From Dinoroseobacter sp034111085 (lineage in GTDB: Bacteria > Pseudomonadota > Alphaproteobacteria > Rhodobacterales > Rhodobacteraceae), in contig JAWUXZ010000047.1 in NCBI GenBank assembly GCA_034111085.1, forward strand, positions 37,248 through 101,247: a stretch of DNA of 64,000 nt, written 5' to 3'. A program made the position numbers and the translations under genes. The notes beneath the pieces were generated by a model. It did not search any database. It worked only from the letters and a program-made list of their open reading frames with translations, and was not told the DNA's origin. Position 1 is the first letter of the stretch. Each line of letters begins with the position of its first letter. This document shows positions 27,979 to 37,017 of this stretch, piece by piece.

Positions 27979-28728
27979 CTAGAAGCTGTAGGTGACGCCG
28001 AACAGGGTGGATACGGCCACATTGCCGAACACGATGGGGCTGTTCTTGATGGTATCTGGCAAGAAGCTGGCCCGCACGGTGCCGAACGCGGCGATGTTGT
28101 CGGACAGCGGTACGGTCATGGTCGCGCCCAAAAACGGCGTGATGCTTTCGCCGACATTATAGGCAGCGCGCCCTGCGATGACCTCGGTAGCACTGACCCC
28201 ATAGAGGTAGTTGCTGAGGTTAGCGTCCTTCCAGCTGACCCCGGCGGACAAAGCCAGTGGGAAACGTCCGAGCATTTGGCGCGACGACAAGGCAGCAGTG
28301 ATTTCCGAGCCATTGTGCTTGCCGGTCACCTCGGTTTTCGCAGTGAAGGTGGCGCTGATCTGCGGCGAGAATGCGAAGCTGGCGCGCAGGCCTGCATCAA
28401 TGGTGGTCTCGCGGTCGAGGCCGGCCAGAAGTGCTGCATCGCTTTGGTTGTAGGGCGCGCGGCGCGGGGTCAGCACAAACGAAAGCGTCGGGCCATCACC
28501 GCGCAGCAGATCGAAGCGCGCGCCATCAGTCCCAATGGCAAAGCCGTTGCCGTCATAACGAATGACCGGAGCGAGGCCAATGCGCGCGTCTTGGCCCGCA
28601 TATACTCCGGTGGAGGCGACCATGGCCGCACCGACGCTGAAGCCCGTTGGACGCTCCTGCGCGAACGCAGCACTAGAAAAGGCGATCAGCGCGAGGCTGC
28701 TCGTGGCGAGAATGGTTTTGATAGACAA
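27979..28728 (-). CDS. MipA/OmpV family outer membrane protein
   Basis: A 249-residue protein with a signal peptide (MSIKTILATSSLALIAFSSAAFA, cut here after AFA) and a series of amphipathic beta strands ending in the outer-membrane C-terminal Phe (FGVTYSF). The pattern GFSVGAAMVASTGVYAG and APVIRYDGNGFAIGTDG matches the MipA/OmpV family, beta-barrels first described as scaffolds for murein enzymes. A function in this organism cannot be inferred further. A hairpin follows the stop. Confidence 0.85.
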   Translation of the reverse strand: MSIKTILATSSLALIAFSSAAFAQERPTGFSVGAAMVASTGVYAGQDARIGLAPVIRYDGNGFAIGTDGARFDLLRGDGPTLSFVLTPRRAPYNQSDAALLAGLDRETTIDAGLRASFAFSPQISATFTAKTEVTGKHNGSEITAALSSRQMLGRFPLALSAGVSWKDANLSNYLYGVSATEVIAGRAAYNVGESITPFLGATMTVPLSDNIAAFGTVRASFLPDTIKNSPIVFGNVAVSTLFGVTYSF

Positions 28729-28799
28729 GGGATGCTCCGATGGACGTCTTGGGCGGGGGGCCGCCCGCGCGACGTAGTGCCAATCGGCGTGAGTGCAAG

Positions 28800-29048
28800 T
28801 CAGCCTTTGGCTTTACGCCATCCCCAGATCAGCGCGCAGGCCCCGACGAGGCCGACGACCCCTTGGCTGAGCCATGTCGGCGATGCTGCAATGCCCAACA
28901 GACCGAGGCCGAAATTGGCAACCAGCGCGCCGATAATGCCGAGCACGATGTTTGTCATCAGGCCTGTCCGCGCATTCATGATCCTGCTCGCGGCCCAGCC
29001 TGCAAGCCCGCCCACGATCAGGGCTGATATCCAACCGATACCTTGCAT
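28800..29048 (-). CDS. GlsB/YeaQ/YmgE family membrane protein
   Basis: An 82-residue small inner-membrane protein. The start at 29048 has GGAGG 7 bases upstream; a longer open frame exists but is not family-like. Three hydrophobic segments with Gly zippers (WISALIVGGLAGWAASRIM; LGIIGALVANFGLGLLG; GVVGLVGACALIWGW) fit the transglycosylase-associated/YeaQ family, often stress-induced. It lies 22 bases after the MAPEG gene, likely co-transcribed. Confidence 0.85.
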   Translation of the reverse strand: MQGIGWISALIVGGLAGWAASRIMNARTGLMTNIVLGIIGALVANFGLGLLGIAASPTWLSQGVVGLVGACALIWGWRKAKG

Positions 29049-29070
29049 GTCGTGTCCTCCGTTTACAGTC

Positions 29071-29541
29071 TCAAGTGAACGCGGCCCACCCGGCAATCGC
29101 AAGCAAAATGAGCGTTGGGTGCAGGGTTGCGGTATAGCCGATGGCGCGCGCAACTGGATCATGGGCAAAGCCGACCGCGAACAGCGTGCGTGCGATCAAA
29201 AACCATAGCCCAGCCTCAGCCAGCCAGTTCCGTGCGATCTCAGGGCCGCTTAAAATCAAGGCTGCGGCCACCACGGAGAATAGCAGCGCCTGTTCGGTGG
29301 TGTTGGTCAGGTAGCGCAAGGTGATGTCGAGCGCGCTTCCGGACTGCGGGAACACTGCGTCGATTTCGCGCCGCCAATGCCTGAGCGACGCGGCAAGCAC
29401 GAGACCGAGCGCGAGCGACGCTGCCAAACAGACCGCAGCGATCCCAATGCTTTGCAGCAAAGTGATCGATGTGGGCAGCAGCGCGCCGAGCACAACATAG
29501 CCGACGCCCGAGATCACCCAGCCCAGCAGCGTGCCGCGCAT
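29071..29541 (-). CDS. MAPEG family membrane protein
   Basis: A 156-residue protein with four predicted membrane helices. The conserved region LRYLTNTTEQALLFSVVAAAL resembles the MAPEG signature (membrane-associated proteins in eicosanoid and glutathione metabolism; in bacteria mostly unassigned). It begins 4 bases after the dapD stop, so it is probably translated from the dapD mRNA, though no functional tie is evident. Confidence 0.72.
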   Translation of the reverse strand: MRGTLLGWVISGVGYVVLGALLPTSITLLQSIGIAAVCLAASLALGLVLAASLRHWRREIDAVFPQSGSALDITLRYLTNTTEQALLFSVVAAALILSGPEIARNWLAEAGLWFLIARTLFAVGFAHDPVARAIGYTATLHPTLILLAIAGWAAFT

Positions 29542-29545
29542 GAGT

Positions 29546-30373
29546 TTAGTCCCGCAGCAGCTCGTTAATCGCGGTCTTCGAGCGGGTTTTCTCGTCCACG
29601 CGCTTTACGATCACGGCGCAGTAGAGATTGACGTTGTTCTTGGACGGCAGCGAGCCTGCGACAACGACCGAATAGGGCGGAACCTCGCCGTACATGATCT
29701 CGCCGGTTTCGCGGTCCACGATCTTGGTGGACTTGCCGATGAATACACCCATGCCGAGGACCGCGCCCTCACGCACGATGCAACCCTCGACGACTTCAGA
29801 GCGCGCACCGATGAAGCAGTTATCCTCGATGATGGTCGGGCCTGCCTGCATCGGCTCCAGCACGCCGCCAATGCCGACACCGCCGGACAAATGCACGTTC
29901 TTGCCGATCTGGGCGCAGCTGCCAACGGTGGCCCATGTGTCGACCATCGTGCCGCTGTCTACATAGGCGCCGAGGTTAACAAACGACGGCATCAGCACGA
30001 CGCCGGGCGCGATATAAGCACTTTTGCGGACAATGCAGTTCGGCACGGCGCGAAAGCCAGCTTCGGTCCAGCGCGCCGCATCCCAGTCGTGCCACTTGCT
30101 GTCGACCTTGTCCCACCAGCTGCCGCCTTGGGCCGAGCCGCTTTGCAATTCCATGTCCTTGAGGCGGAAACCCAGAAGCACGGCCTTCTTGGCCCACTGG
30201 TTGACGTGCCAATCGCCGTTATTCTGACGCTCGGCCACACGCAGGCTTCCGCTGTCGAGTGCGGTTAAAGTCGCCTCGATCGCGTCACGGGTTTCACCCT
30301 TGGTTGCAGGCGTGATGCCGTCGCGGGCGTCCCATGCGGCTTCGATGGCTGTTTCTAGCTGTGCGTTTGACAT
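29546..30373 (-). CDS. dapD: Tetrahydrodipicolinate N-succinyltransferase
   Basis: A 275-residue left-handed beta-helix acyltransferase transferring succinyl from succinyl-CoA to tetrahydrodipicolinate in the succinylase route to lysine and diaminopimelate. Hexapeptide repeats run through the middle (VVLMPSFVNLGAYVDSGTM; GVGIGGVLEPMQAGPTIIED, each a part of the helix), with the DapD signature around DNCFIGARSEVVEG. Length is the family standard. It is the first gene of a short unit with the MAPEG and YeaQ-like genes and diverges from the LOG-family gene. Confidence 0.96.
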   Translation of the reverse strand: MSNAQLETAIEAAWDARDGITPATKGETRDAIEATLTALDSGSLRVAERQNNGDWHVNQWAKKAVLLGFRLKDMELQSGSAQGGSWWDKVDSKWHDWDAARWTEAGFRAVPNCIVRKSAYIAPGVVLMPSFVNLGAYVDSGTMVDTWATVGSCAQIGKNVHLSGGVGIGGVLEPMQAGPTIIEDNCFIGARSEVVEGCIVREGAVLGMGVFIGKSTKIVDRETGEIMYGEVPPYSVVVAGSLPSKNNVNLYCAVIVKRVDEKTRSKTAINELLRD

Positions 30374-30445
30374 GACTGGTCCCCGGATGCGTGCTGTGGT
30401 CTAGATTGGGCTTGCCTATAGCCCTGAGGGGCCTTGGAGGAAAGA

Positions 30446-31288
30446 ATGAAAGACGACCAAGCCAAGCGACAGTTCCGCGACGCACATCAGGATATAGAGG
30501 CCGTGGGCGGTGTTCCTGTCACCCCGCAGACCCAAGCGCCTGCATACCGATTGGCCTTTGCCGACAATGATTTCTTGTGCCGGGACGAATTGCGGCCTGT
30601 GCGCTTGCAGTTGGAGCTTTTGAAGCCCGAAATGGGATTAGACGAGGCGGGCGTCGATAGCACCGTGGTGCTGTTTGGCGGTGCGCGAATCCCGCAACCC
30701 GGTGTTGAAGGGCGCAGTGCAGCGCTGACCGATATGTCGGTGTATTACGAGCAGGCGCGCGCCTTTGCCGAGGCGATCACAAAACGCTCGCTCGCCGAGG
30801 GTGGACGTGACTGGATCGTGACCACGGGCGGTGGTCCGGGCGTGATGGAGGCGGGCAATAAAGGCGCGCTTGATGCAGGTGGGCGCTCGGTCGGGCTAAG
30901 CATTGTGCTGCCCCATGAGCAGGCCCCGAACGCCTATGTCACCCCAGAATTGTGCTTTAACTTCCACTACTTCGCCATTCGCAAGATGCACTTCTTGATG
31001 CGCGCACGGGCGATAGCGGTGTTTCCGGGCGGCTTTGGCACGATGGACGAGACCTTTGAGGCGCTGACCCTGATCCAGACTGGCCGGATGGAGCAGGTGC
31101 CATTCTTGCTGTTCGGCGAGGCATTCTGGCGCAAGGTCATTAACTTCGATGCACTGGTCGAATCTGGAACCATTTCCGAGGCTGACCTAAGCCTGTTCAA
31201 GTTCGTCGATACCGCTGAGGACGCCATGGCCGCGATTGATAGCTGGGAAGGTGCCGGGACGAAACGCGGGAAGATTCCGGGGCGCTAA
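30446..31288 (+). CDS. LOG family (TIGR00730) Rossmann-fold protein
   Basis: A 280-residue protein. The start at 30446 is fixed by GGAGG 5 bases upstream; an in-frame TTG at 30434 overlaps that site. The nucleotide pocket has TTGGGPGVMEAGNKG and the catalytic PGGFGTMDE motif of LOG phosphoribohydrolases, which release free bases such as cytokinins from nucleoside 5'-monophosphates and were long called lysine decarboxylases. It has an N-terminal extension of about 70 residues relative to short LOGs, as in the longer bacterial subgroup. An MFS gene begins 3 bases downstream, suggesting an operon. Confidence 0.88.
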   Translation: MKDDQAKRQFRDAHQDIEAVGGVPVTPQTQAPAYRLAFADNDFLCRDELRPVRLQLELLKPEMGLDEAGVDSTVVLFGGARIPQPGVEGRSAALTDMSVYYEQARAFAEAITKRSLAEGGRDWIVTTGGGPGVMEAGNKGALDAGGRSVGLSIVLPHEQAPNAYVTPELCFNFHYFAIRKMHFLMRARAIAVFPGGFGTMDETFEALTLIQTGRMEQVPFLLFGEAFWRKVINFDALVESGTISEADLSLFKFVDTAEDAMAAIDSWEGAGTKRGKIPGR

Positions 31289-31291
31289 ACG

Positions 31292-32434
31292 ATGCAAATG
31301 CGCTGGCGGATGCTTACGGTCTTGTTCGCCGCGCGGCTTGCGATGGCGTTTCAATTCCAAGCGGTCGCTGCGCTTTCGCCGAGCTATCAGGCGACCTACG
31401 GCGTTGGCCTAGATAGCATTGGCTTTCTGATCGGTCTGTATGTCAGCCCCGGATTATTTCTGGCTCTGCCCAGTGGCCTGATTGGTGCAGCACTTGGCGG
31501 CAAGCGCGGCGTTGGCCTTGGGCTGGCGTTGATGGTCGCAGGTGCGCTTGGCGCTGTGTTTGCTGTGACATGGGAGCATGAGATGGCCGCGCGCCTCGTC
31601 GCGGGCACCGGCGGTGTGTTACTGAACGTGTTGATGACCAAGATGGTGACGGACTGGTTTGCCAAGGCTGATCTGGCCACCGCGATGGGGTTGTTTGTAA
31701 ACTCGTGGCCCGTGGGGATCGCAGCGGCGCTGCTGGTTTTGCCTGCGCTGGGCGGTCCTGCATCGGCCTTGTTCTTGGTGGTGCTGTGCACGGCGGCGCT
31801 TGGGGTGTTTCTAGCGCTGTATCGTGATCCGCCGGATATGGTGGTGGTGCCAAGCGGCCCGCTGATGTCTATGCCCGACGAGCCACGCGTCTTAGTGGGC
31901 ATCCTTTCGGCAGGCCTGATCTGGGGGTGCATGAATGCGGGCCTTGCCGTCGCGTTCAGCTTCGGCACCGCGTTGTTGTCTGAGCAGGGCTTCACGCTTG
32001 AGGCGGGTGCCGCGCGTACCAGCCTGATCTTATGGTGCATGGCGCTGACCATACCGATCGGCGGCATCATCGCTGACCGGACCGGACGCCATGATCTGGT
32101 GATCTTCGTCTCGCTTGCCGGATTCGGCGCGCTTATGGCGCTTATTCCATACGCAGGCGGCAGCGTCGGGCTGTTTGGCCTGCTCGGCGCAGTCGGTGGT
32201 CTGTCCGCAGGCCCAATCATGAGCCTGCCAGCGGGCGTGCTGCCCGCAAATTGGCGCGCCCAAGGCATGGGCGTTTTCTTCACAGTTTATTACCTAGTGA
32301 TCACGATATCCCCACCGATTGCTGGGTGGGCTGCAGAGATCACCGGCTCAGCAAGTGCTGCGTTTTGGGTAGGCGTCGCATTCGTCGCTGTTTGCCCGCC
32401 GCTGCAATTGGTGCTGCGACGCTGCCGGGTGTGA
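31292..32434 (+). CDS. MFS transporter (CynX/NimT-like)
   Basis: A 380-residue major facilitator with about 12 hydrophobic helices. It has a short loop with the DRTGRHD motif between helices 8 and 9 and an acidic/basic pattern typical of drug/anion antiporters. The overall look is of the CynX/NimT cyanate-type branch, but the substrate is unknown. It follows the LOG gene by 3 bases and may share its transcript; export or import of a base released by the LOG enzyme is only a guess. It abuts the following gene tail to tail with no spacer. Confidence 0.85.
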   Translation: MQMRWRMLTVLFAARLAMAFQFQAVAALSPSYQATYGVGLDSIGFLIGLYVSPGLFLALPSGLIGAALGGKRGVGLGLALMVAGALGAVFAVTWEHEMAARLVAGTGGVLLNVLMTKMVTDWFAKADLATAMGLFVNSWPVGIAAALLVLPALGGPASALFLVVLCTAALGVFLALYRDPPDMVVVPSGPLMSMPDEPRVLVGILSAGLIWGCMNAGLAVAFSFGTALLSEQGFTLEAGAARTSLILWCMALTIPIGGIIADRTGRHDLVIFVSLAGFGALMALIPYAGGSVGLFGLLGAVGGLSAGPIMSLPAGVLPANWRAQGMGVFFTVYYLVITISPPIAGWAAEITGSASAAFWVGVAFVAVCPPLQLVLRRCRV

Positions 32435-32635
32435 TTACTCGCACAGGTAAGGGGGCAGTTCGCAGATAGTCTGGTTGCGGCGCGTCGTGAAGACTTTGCC
32501 TTCCGCGATATACAGGCCGAGACCTTTCAGGCGGTGGATCCACTCGCGCTTGGACAGCGACTTGGAGCGTTCTTCGCATACCATACCAAGAACGGCGTTA
32601 GCGAAATGCGGGTCGGAGAGTTGTGTCTGTGTCAT
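32435..32635 (-). CDS. Small conserved-type hypothetical protein (66 aa)
   Basis: Begins MTQTQLSDPHFANAVLGMV and has a basic middle (RSKSLSKREWIHRLKGLGLY) and a hydrophobic end. AAGGAA sits 7 bases before the ATG at 32635. I do not recognise a family; it has no signal peptide or membrane segment. The good ribosome site and exact tail-to-tail contact with the MFS gene argue that it is real. Confidence 0.6.
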   Translation of the reverse strand: MTQTQLSDPHFANAVLGMVCEERSKSLSKREWIHRLKGLGLYIAEGKVFTTRRNQTICELPPYLCE

Positions 32636-32767
32636 GTTCAATTTCCTTCTGGAGGTCTCATTGTTGTTGAGAAGGAAACTGACGGGACTTTTTGTCGGGA
32701 ATTCTGCAACGGTAAGGCCATTTTAAGGCAGAGTGTTTCCGAATGCGGCGCAAACTGCTTTGATGCG

Positions 32768-33604
32768 TTAAGGCCAGAGCGCGGGATTGAGGAGGTTTGG
32801 ATCGTCAGTTGTCAGCGCGTCTGGTAGGTCCGGCATGTCGGATGGACCGTTAATCAGGGCTGTAAGTTGTGCCGCACTGTCCACGCCGACGACCACACGC
32901 GACAGGGTTTGGCGGGCGCGCACGAGCGCAAGTGCAGCTGCGGCTTTGTCGAGGGCGAGGTCTGTGCACCACGTATCCCAACCCGAAAGCAATTTGGACC
33001 ACTGGGCAAAATAGGCGGGACGCTTTTCGGCGGGCATCGCCAGCAAGCCTTGCAGCAGGGCCGATCGCGTGTGGACTTCTACGCCTGCATTGGCGAGCCG
33101 CTCAAGTGTGCCGTCCCACCGCGCGTCGATCGGCGCGAGCGGAAGTTGGACCAGTTTCAGCGAAAATCGGTCAAGCAATGCCTCGGTCTCGTCAGGCGTG
33201 TAGGTGGACGCGCCGAGTTTGCCAGCACCTGCGAGCGCTTGGAGTGCTGCCCATAGTTTGTCACCGCCTTCGCCCAACAAAGCGCCGGGGCGGTGCAGCA
33301 GCAAGCCATGGACGGACGAGCGGTTCAGGCGGGTCAGGCAGGCTGCAAAGCGCGGGGCCAGATCTTCACCGGGCGCGATCTCGCCCAGCTTGGTCACGAT
33401 CTGGAAACCGTCAGTTTTGGACTGGCCGAGTACGGTTTCCGCCTCGCCGTACATCTCGGCGGTGTCGAGCATGTCGATCCCAGCCAAGCGGGCGGTATCG
33501 AGGATGGTTTGCACGCTTGCGGCACTCGGCTGTCCGGCGGCATTGGCGACCCCGTAGGCCATACCAAACTGAACGGTGCCGAGCGCGAGGGGGGTTAGGG
33601 GCAT
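32768..33604 (-). CDS. Aldo/keto reductase family oxidoreductase
   Basis: A 278-residue TIM-barrel NAD(P)H reductase. It opens with PLALGTVQFGMAYG and shows the catalytic tetrad: Asp and Tyr in MLDTAEMYGEAE, Lys in IVTKLG, His in LLLHRPGAL. The C-terminal NADPH site is around RVVVGVDSAAQL. The substrate is unknown; this branch resembles the sugar or aldehyde reductases encoded near polysaccharide genes, none of which are here. It lies 12 bases after rlmN on the same strand. Confidence 0.88.
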   Translation of the reverse strand: MPLTPLALGTVQFGMAYGVANAAGQPSAASVQTILDTARLAGIDMLDTAEMYGEAETVLGQSKTDGFQIVTKLGEIAPGEDLAPRFAACLTRLNRSSVHGLLLHRPGALLGEGGDKLWAALQALAGAGKLGASTYTPDETEALLDRFSLKLVQLPLAPIDARWDGTLERLANAGVEVHTRSALLQGLLAMPAEKRPAYFAQWSKLLSGWDTWCTDLALDKAAAALALVRARQTLSRVVVGVDSAAQLTALINGPSDMPDLPDALTTDDPNLLNPALWP

Positions 33605-33616
33605 GTCTTTAGCCAG

Positions 33617-34807
33617 TTACAACCCAGCCTCGGCCGCGATTTCCTTGCGGTTTTTGCGGGCGCGCTCGGTCGCACTTTTCAGCTGACCACACGCGGCCAT
33701 GATGTCTTCCCCGCGCGGCCTGCGAATTGGGGTGGCGTATCCGGCCTTATAGAGGATGTCGGCAAACGCATGGATGCGGTTGTTCGAGGACCGCTCGTAG
33801 GGTGCACCGGGCCATTCGTTGAACGGGATCAGGTTGATCTTGGCGGGGATGCCGCGGATCAGCTCGACCAAGCGGTAGGCATCCTCGTCAGTGTCGTTGA
33901 CGCCTTTGAGCATCACATACTCGAAGGTGATCCGTTCGGAATTGCTGACCTTGGGATAGGTGCGCAGCACGTCCAGCAGCGCCTCGATATTCCAGCGCTT
34001 GTTGATCGGGACAAGTTTATCGCGAATCTCGTCCGTGGTGCCGTGGAAGGACACCGCGAGAAGGCAGCCGATTTCTTGGGCGGTGCGCGCGATCTCAGGC
34101 ACGACGCCACTGGTTGAAAGCGTAATGCGACGCCGTGACAGGCTGATGCCTTCGGGGTCCATAGCGATCTTCATCGCGTCGCGCACGTTCTCGAAATTAT
34201 AGAGCGGCTCGCCCATGCCCATAAGCACGATGTTCGACAGCAAGCGTGCCTCGTCCTTGGGATGACGACCGGGTTCGGGCCACTCGCCCAGATCGTCGCG
34301 CGCAAGCATAACTTGGCCAATGATCTCGCCCGCGGTCAGGTTGCGCACCAGTCTTTGGGTGCCCGTGTGGCAGAACGAGCATGTCAGCGTGCAACCGACT
34401 TGGCTAGAGATGCACAGCGTGCCGCGATCCGTCTCGGGTATATAGACAACCTCTACCTCATGGCCGCCTGCGATGCGGACGAGGTATTTGCGGGTGCCGT
34501 CATTGCTGACCTGCTTGGTGACGACCTGCGGCAGCTCGATCACGAAACGCTCGGCAAGGAAGATCCGGTAGTCTTTCGCGAGGTTTGTCATCGACGCGAA
34601 GTCGCGCACGCCTTTTTGGTAGATCCATTGCCAGATCTGGCCGCTGCGCATCTTGGCCTGCTTGTCGGGCGTTCCCGCTTCAATCAGGGCGTCGCGCAAC
34701 CCGTCGCGGGTCAGGCCCACAAGGTTCACGGGCCCCTCCGGCAGTTTGCGCGGAATGGTGTGTACGTCTTGGGTAATGGGCGCAGCAGGGATGGGCGCGT
34801 CAGTCAT
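33617..34807 (-). CDS. rlmN: 23S rRNA (A2503-C2)/tRNA A37 methyltransferase RlmN
   Basis: A 396-residue radical SAM enzyme that methylates C2 of A2503 in 23S rRNA and A37 in some tRNAs. The iron-sulfur motif is CTLTCSFC (CX3CX2C form) after GTLCISSQVG. LMGMGEPLYNFENV and the SAM-binding ITLSTSGVVPEI follow. The C-terminal catalytic Cys is in DIMAACGQL. The length and motifs fit RlmN rather than Cfr. Its start is 59 bases from the alaE stop. Confidence 0.95.
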   Translation of the reverse strand: MTDAPIPAAPITQDVHTIPRKLPEGPVNLVGLTRDGLRDALIEAGTPDKQAKMRSGQIWQWIYQKGVRDFASMTNLAKDYRIFLAERFVIELPQVVTKQVSNDGTRKYLVRIAGGHEVEVVYIPETDRGTLCISSQVGCTLTCSFCHTGTQRLVRNLTAGEIIGQVMLARDDLGEWPEPGRHPKDEARLLSNIVLMGMGEPLYNFENVRDAMKIAMDPEGISLSRRRITLSTSGVVPEIARTAQEIGCLLAVSFHGTTDEIRDKLVPINKRWNIEALLDVLRTYPKVSNSERITFEYVMLKGVNDTDEDAYRLVELIRGIPAKINLIPFNEWPGAPYERSSNNRIHAFADILYKAGYATPIRRPRGEDIMAACGQLKSATERARKNRKEIAAEAGL

Positions 34808-34866
34808 GGGTCAGCCTCCGGTGGATGGGGGGCTATATAGCGGTTGTGCGCGTTTGAAAACAGGGC

Positions 34867-35274
34867 TCAGACCGGATGGGCGCGAAACAGCGTGCGGCAC
34901 CCCTCCATGAACAGACCGTAGGGGCGACCTGAGACGCTGATAACGACGACAGCGCCGAGAATTGCGGTGACGATTTGGGCGCTGGTGGCCCCGTTCATCC
35001 AAAGAAGCCCGGCATAGATCGGCATCTGGAAACTGACGAATGCCGCGGTGTCGAGGATCGTCTTGCCCCACCAACTTGCGGGCGCCGTCCATGCGAACAG
35101 GCTGTCACGGAAGATGCCGTAAGGCCATGCGGTCAGCACAATCACAGGAAGGGCGAGAAGGCGGGTCCAGAGCGATTGCTCAAGCGTTAACCCGACGATT
35201 ATCATCTCGGTGGCAAAGGCCCCGAGGGTCGAGAAGATCACAAGCGCAAAGGTATCGGAAATGAGACGTCGCAT
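34867..35274 (-). CDS. alaE: L-alanine exporter AlaE
   Basis: A 135-residue inner-membrane protein with four hydrophobic segments. It matches AlaE across its length: DTFALVIFSTLGAF near the start, WTRLLALPVIVLTAWPYGIFRD, the FQMPIYAGLL helix, and a C-terminal GRPYGLFMEGCRTLFRA. AlaE exports excess L-alanine driven by proton motive force. Confidence 0.88.
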   Translation of the reverse strand: MRRLISDTFALVIFSTLGAFATEMIIVGLTLEQSLWTRLLALPVIVLTAWPYGIFRDSLFAWTAPASWWGKTILDTAAFVSFQMPIYAGLLWMNGATSAQIVTAILGAVVVISVSGRPYGLFMEGCRTLFRAHPV

Positions 35275-35329
35275 AAGACGCCTCTATCACTCTGGACATA
35301 TCTGTCCAGAACTTTCTTCGCGGGCTAGC

Positions 35330-35860
35330 TTAGCCGCCGCAGCGCCGCGCAGCCTCGTCCATCGCCGACGTAAACCCGAGCAGGCTGAACGTGTCTTGGG
35401 TCTGTGTGCCGCGCGCGGATCGTGCCGTCAGAACGGCGTCTGCACCGCGCTTCATCGCCGTGGTGATGCGCCCGTCATCTGCGGCAGACGCAGGCCAAGC
35501 CCATTCGCCGTCGGAAAACAGCTCAAACGTAGTGCCGGAGATGTTCAGCGAAACGGTGGACCCATCGGCAAAGGGATAGCCGCCGGTAAAGCTGACCTCG
35601 CCCGACACGCTAGAGCCGGGTCGAAAAGCCACGAATAGCAGGATGTCGCCGCGCCGGACTGAGACCACATTGCCGTCGCGGGTGTTAACGGTCTGCTTGG
35701 GGCTGGACACGGACCAGCACTCGGTCGGATCATCTTCGACAAAGACGCTCCAATCAGTTTGGGAGGCAACACGGTTTGTGCTTTCCTGCTGCGCGTAGGC
35801 GCCGAAGGCCGTGCTGAAGACCAAAGCCCCCGCTAGTGCCGTTTTGCCCCAAAAACTCAT
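35330..35860 (-). CDS. Invasion-associated locus B (IalB) family secreted protein
   Basis: 176 residues from the ATG at 35860, chosen because it opens a signal peptide (MSFWGKTALAGALVFSTAF, cleavage near AYA) and follows GGAG. The body matches the IalB family: DWSVFVEDDPTECWSVSSP, DGNVVSVRRGDI and SLLGFTSAMDEAARRC with a terminal Cys likely paired to the earlier one. IalB was named in Bartonella, but homologues are common and uncharacterised in free-living alphaproteobacteria, so no virulence role is implied. Confidence 0.85.
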   Translation of the reverse strand: MSFWGKTALAGALVFSTAFGAYAQQESTNRVASQTDWSVFVEDDPTECWSVSSPKQTVNTRDGNVVSVRRGDILLFVAFRPGSSVSGEVSFTGGYPFADGSTVSLNISGTTFELFSDGEWAWPASAADDGRITTAMKRGADAVLTARSARGTQTQDTFSLLGFTSAMDEAARRCGG

Positions 35861-36028
35861 ATCTACTGACTCCAGTCTTGCGCCCTGTGTCATGCGGCAG
35901 GTGTCTGTGCCCTGCTGATATCCGCATGAAATATTAGTGTTGCCTAGCCAAACTCTAACGTTTTGCATAGGGCGAGGCAAACCCCGTTGGCGGGTTTTAT
36001 CCAGTAGATGGGTCACGAAAGGTCGAGA

Positions 36029-37009
36029 ATGGGACAGTCAGAGCGGTTGATAGAGATTTGGCGCGGTGATTTTCTGGAAAGTCAGCACCGCGGGCATGCT
36101 GTGGTCGTCGACACCGGAGGCGAAGTTGTGGCGGCTTGGGGCGATCCTGAGGCGGTGATATTGCCCAGATCCGCCTGCAAGATGATCCAGGCGCTGCCCT
36201 TGATCGAAAGCGGGGCGGCGGATGCGGCGGGACTTTCTAGCGCGCATCTGGCACTCGCATGTGCGTCCCATCAGGGCGCTGCTGTGCATACAGATATGGT
36301 GACGGGGTGGCTGGCAGAGCTGGGCCTGTCAGATGACGATTTGCGCTGCGGCGTGTGGCGGCCCCATGATCCGGCAGCCAAGGTTGATCTGATCAAAACC
36401 GACAACTCACCGTGCCAGTATCACAACGAATGCTCGGGCAAGCACACCGGGTTCTTGACGCTGAACAAACATCTGGGCGGCGCAGCGGAGTATGTGGAGA
36501 TCGACCATCCGGTGCAGCGCGCTTGTCTTGAGGCGATTGAGCGGATGACAGGCGTTGTGTCACCTGCCCACGGCATCGACGGCTGTGCTGCGCCGAATTT
36601 TGCCACCACAGTGACAGGGCTTGCGCGCGCGATGGCGGGTTATGCAGCGGCGGCGGATATGAGTGCGGCTGGGCGATTGCGCGATGCGATGCGGTCCCAT
36701 CCTGAGTTGGTGGGCGGCGACAACAAGGCGACGACGGAGTTGATGCGGGCGCTGGATGGCGCTGCGGCGATCAAAAGCGGGGCCGAGGGGGTGTTTGTCG
36801 CGATGCTGCCTGAGAAGGGTCTGGGGATCGCGCTGAAGATGGAAGACGGGGCAGAACGGGCGTCCGATGCGGCGATCACAGCGCTTCTGGTGCGGTTCGG
36901 CGGATTGGACCCAAGTCATCCGAAAGCGCTGCGATCGCTGGGTGGCGAGATGTTGAACCGGCGGAGGCAGCCCGTCGGGATGATCAGGGCTGCGCCGGGG
37001 TTCTGTTAA
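36029..37009 (+). CDS. Asparaginase (PF06089, Rhizobium-type)
   Basis: A 326-residue enzyme hydrolysing asparagine to aspartate and ammonia, of the inducible Rhizobium type, unrelated to the E. coli AnsA/AnsB fold. A Ser-Lys tandem reminiscent of class A beta-lactamases is at S48/K51 (PRSACKM). Other hallmarks are CASHQGA, HNECSGKHTGFL with a metal-binding Cys and Lys, and GIDGCAAPNFATTV. The start at 36029 follows AAGG; an in-frame ATG at 36008 is less likely. It converges on serB, leaving an 8-base gap. Confidence 0.9.
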   Translation: MGQSERLIEIWRGDFLESQHRGHAVVVDTGGEVVAAWGDPEAVILPRSACKMIQALPLIESGAADAAGLSSAHLALACASHQGAAVHTDMVTGWLAELGLSDDDLRCGVWRPHDPAAKVDLIKTDNSPCQYHNECSGKHTGFLTLNKHLGGAAEYVEIDHPVQRACLEAIERMTGVVSPAHGIDGCAAPNFATTVTGLARAMAGYAAAADMSAAGRLRDAMRSHPELVGGDNKATTELMRALDGAAAIKSGAEGVFVAMLPEKGLGIALKMEDGAERASDAAITALLVRFGGLDPSHPKALRSLGGEMLNRRRQPVGMIRAAPGFC

Positions 37010-37017
37010 GGGGATAT

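Noticed and set aside
27667..29208. 513-codon open frame antisense to the 115-residue protein, the MipA-like gene, the YeaQ-like gene and part of the MAPEG gene
   Set aside because: The sense genes have signal peptides, membrane helices and ribosome sites; the antisense product looks like random GC-rich translation.
35979..35998. AAACCC/GGGTTT hairpin with a T-rich 3' side before the asparaginase gene
   Set aside because: It looks like a weak terminator, but no plus-strand gene ends there; too short to call an attenuator.
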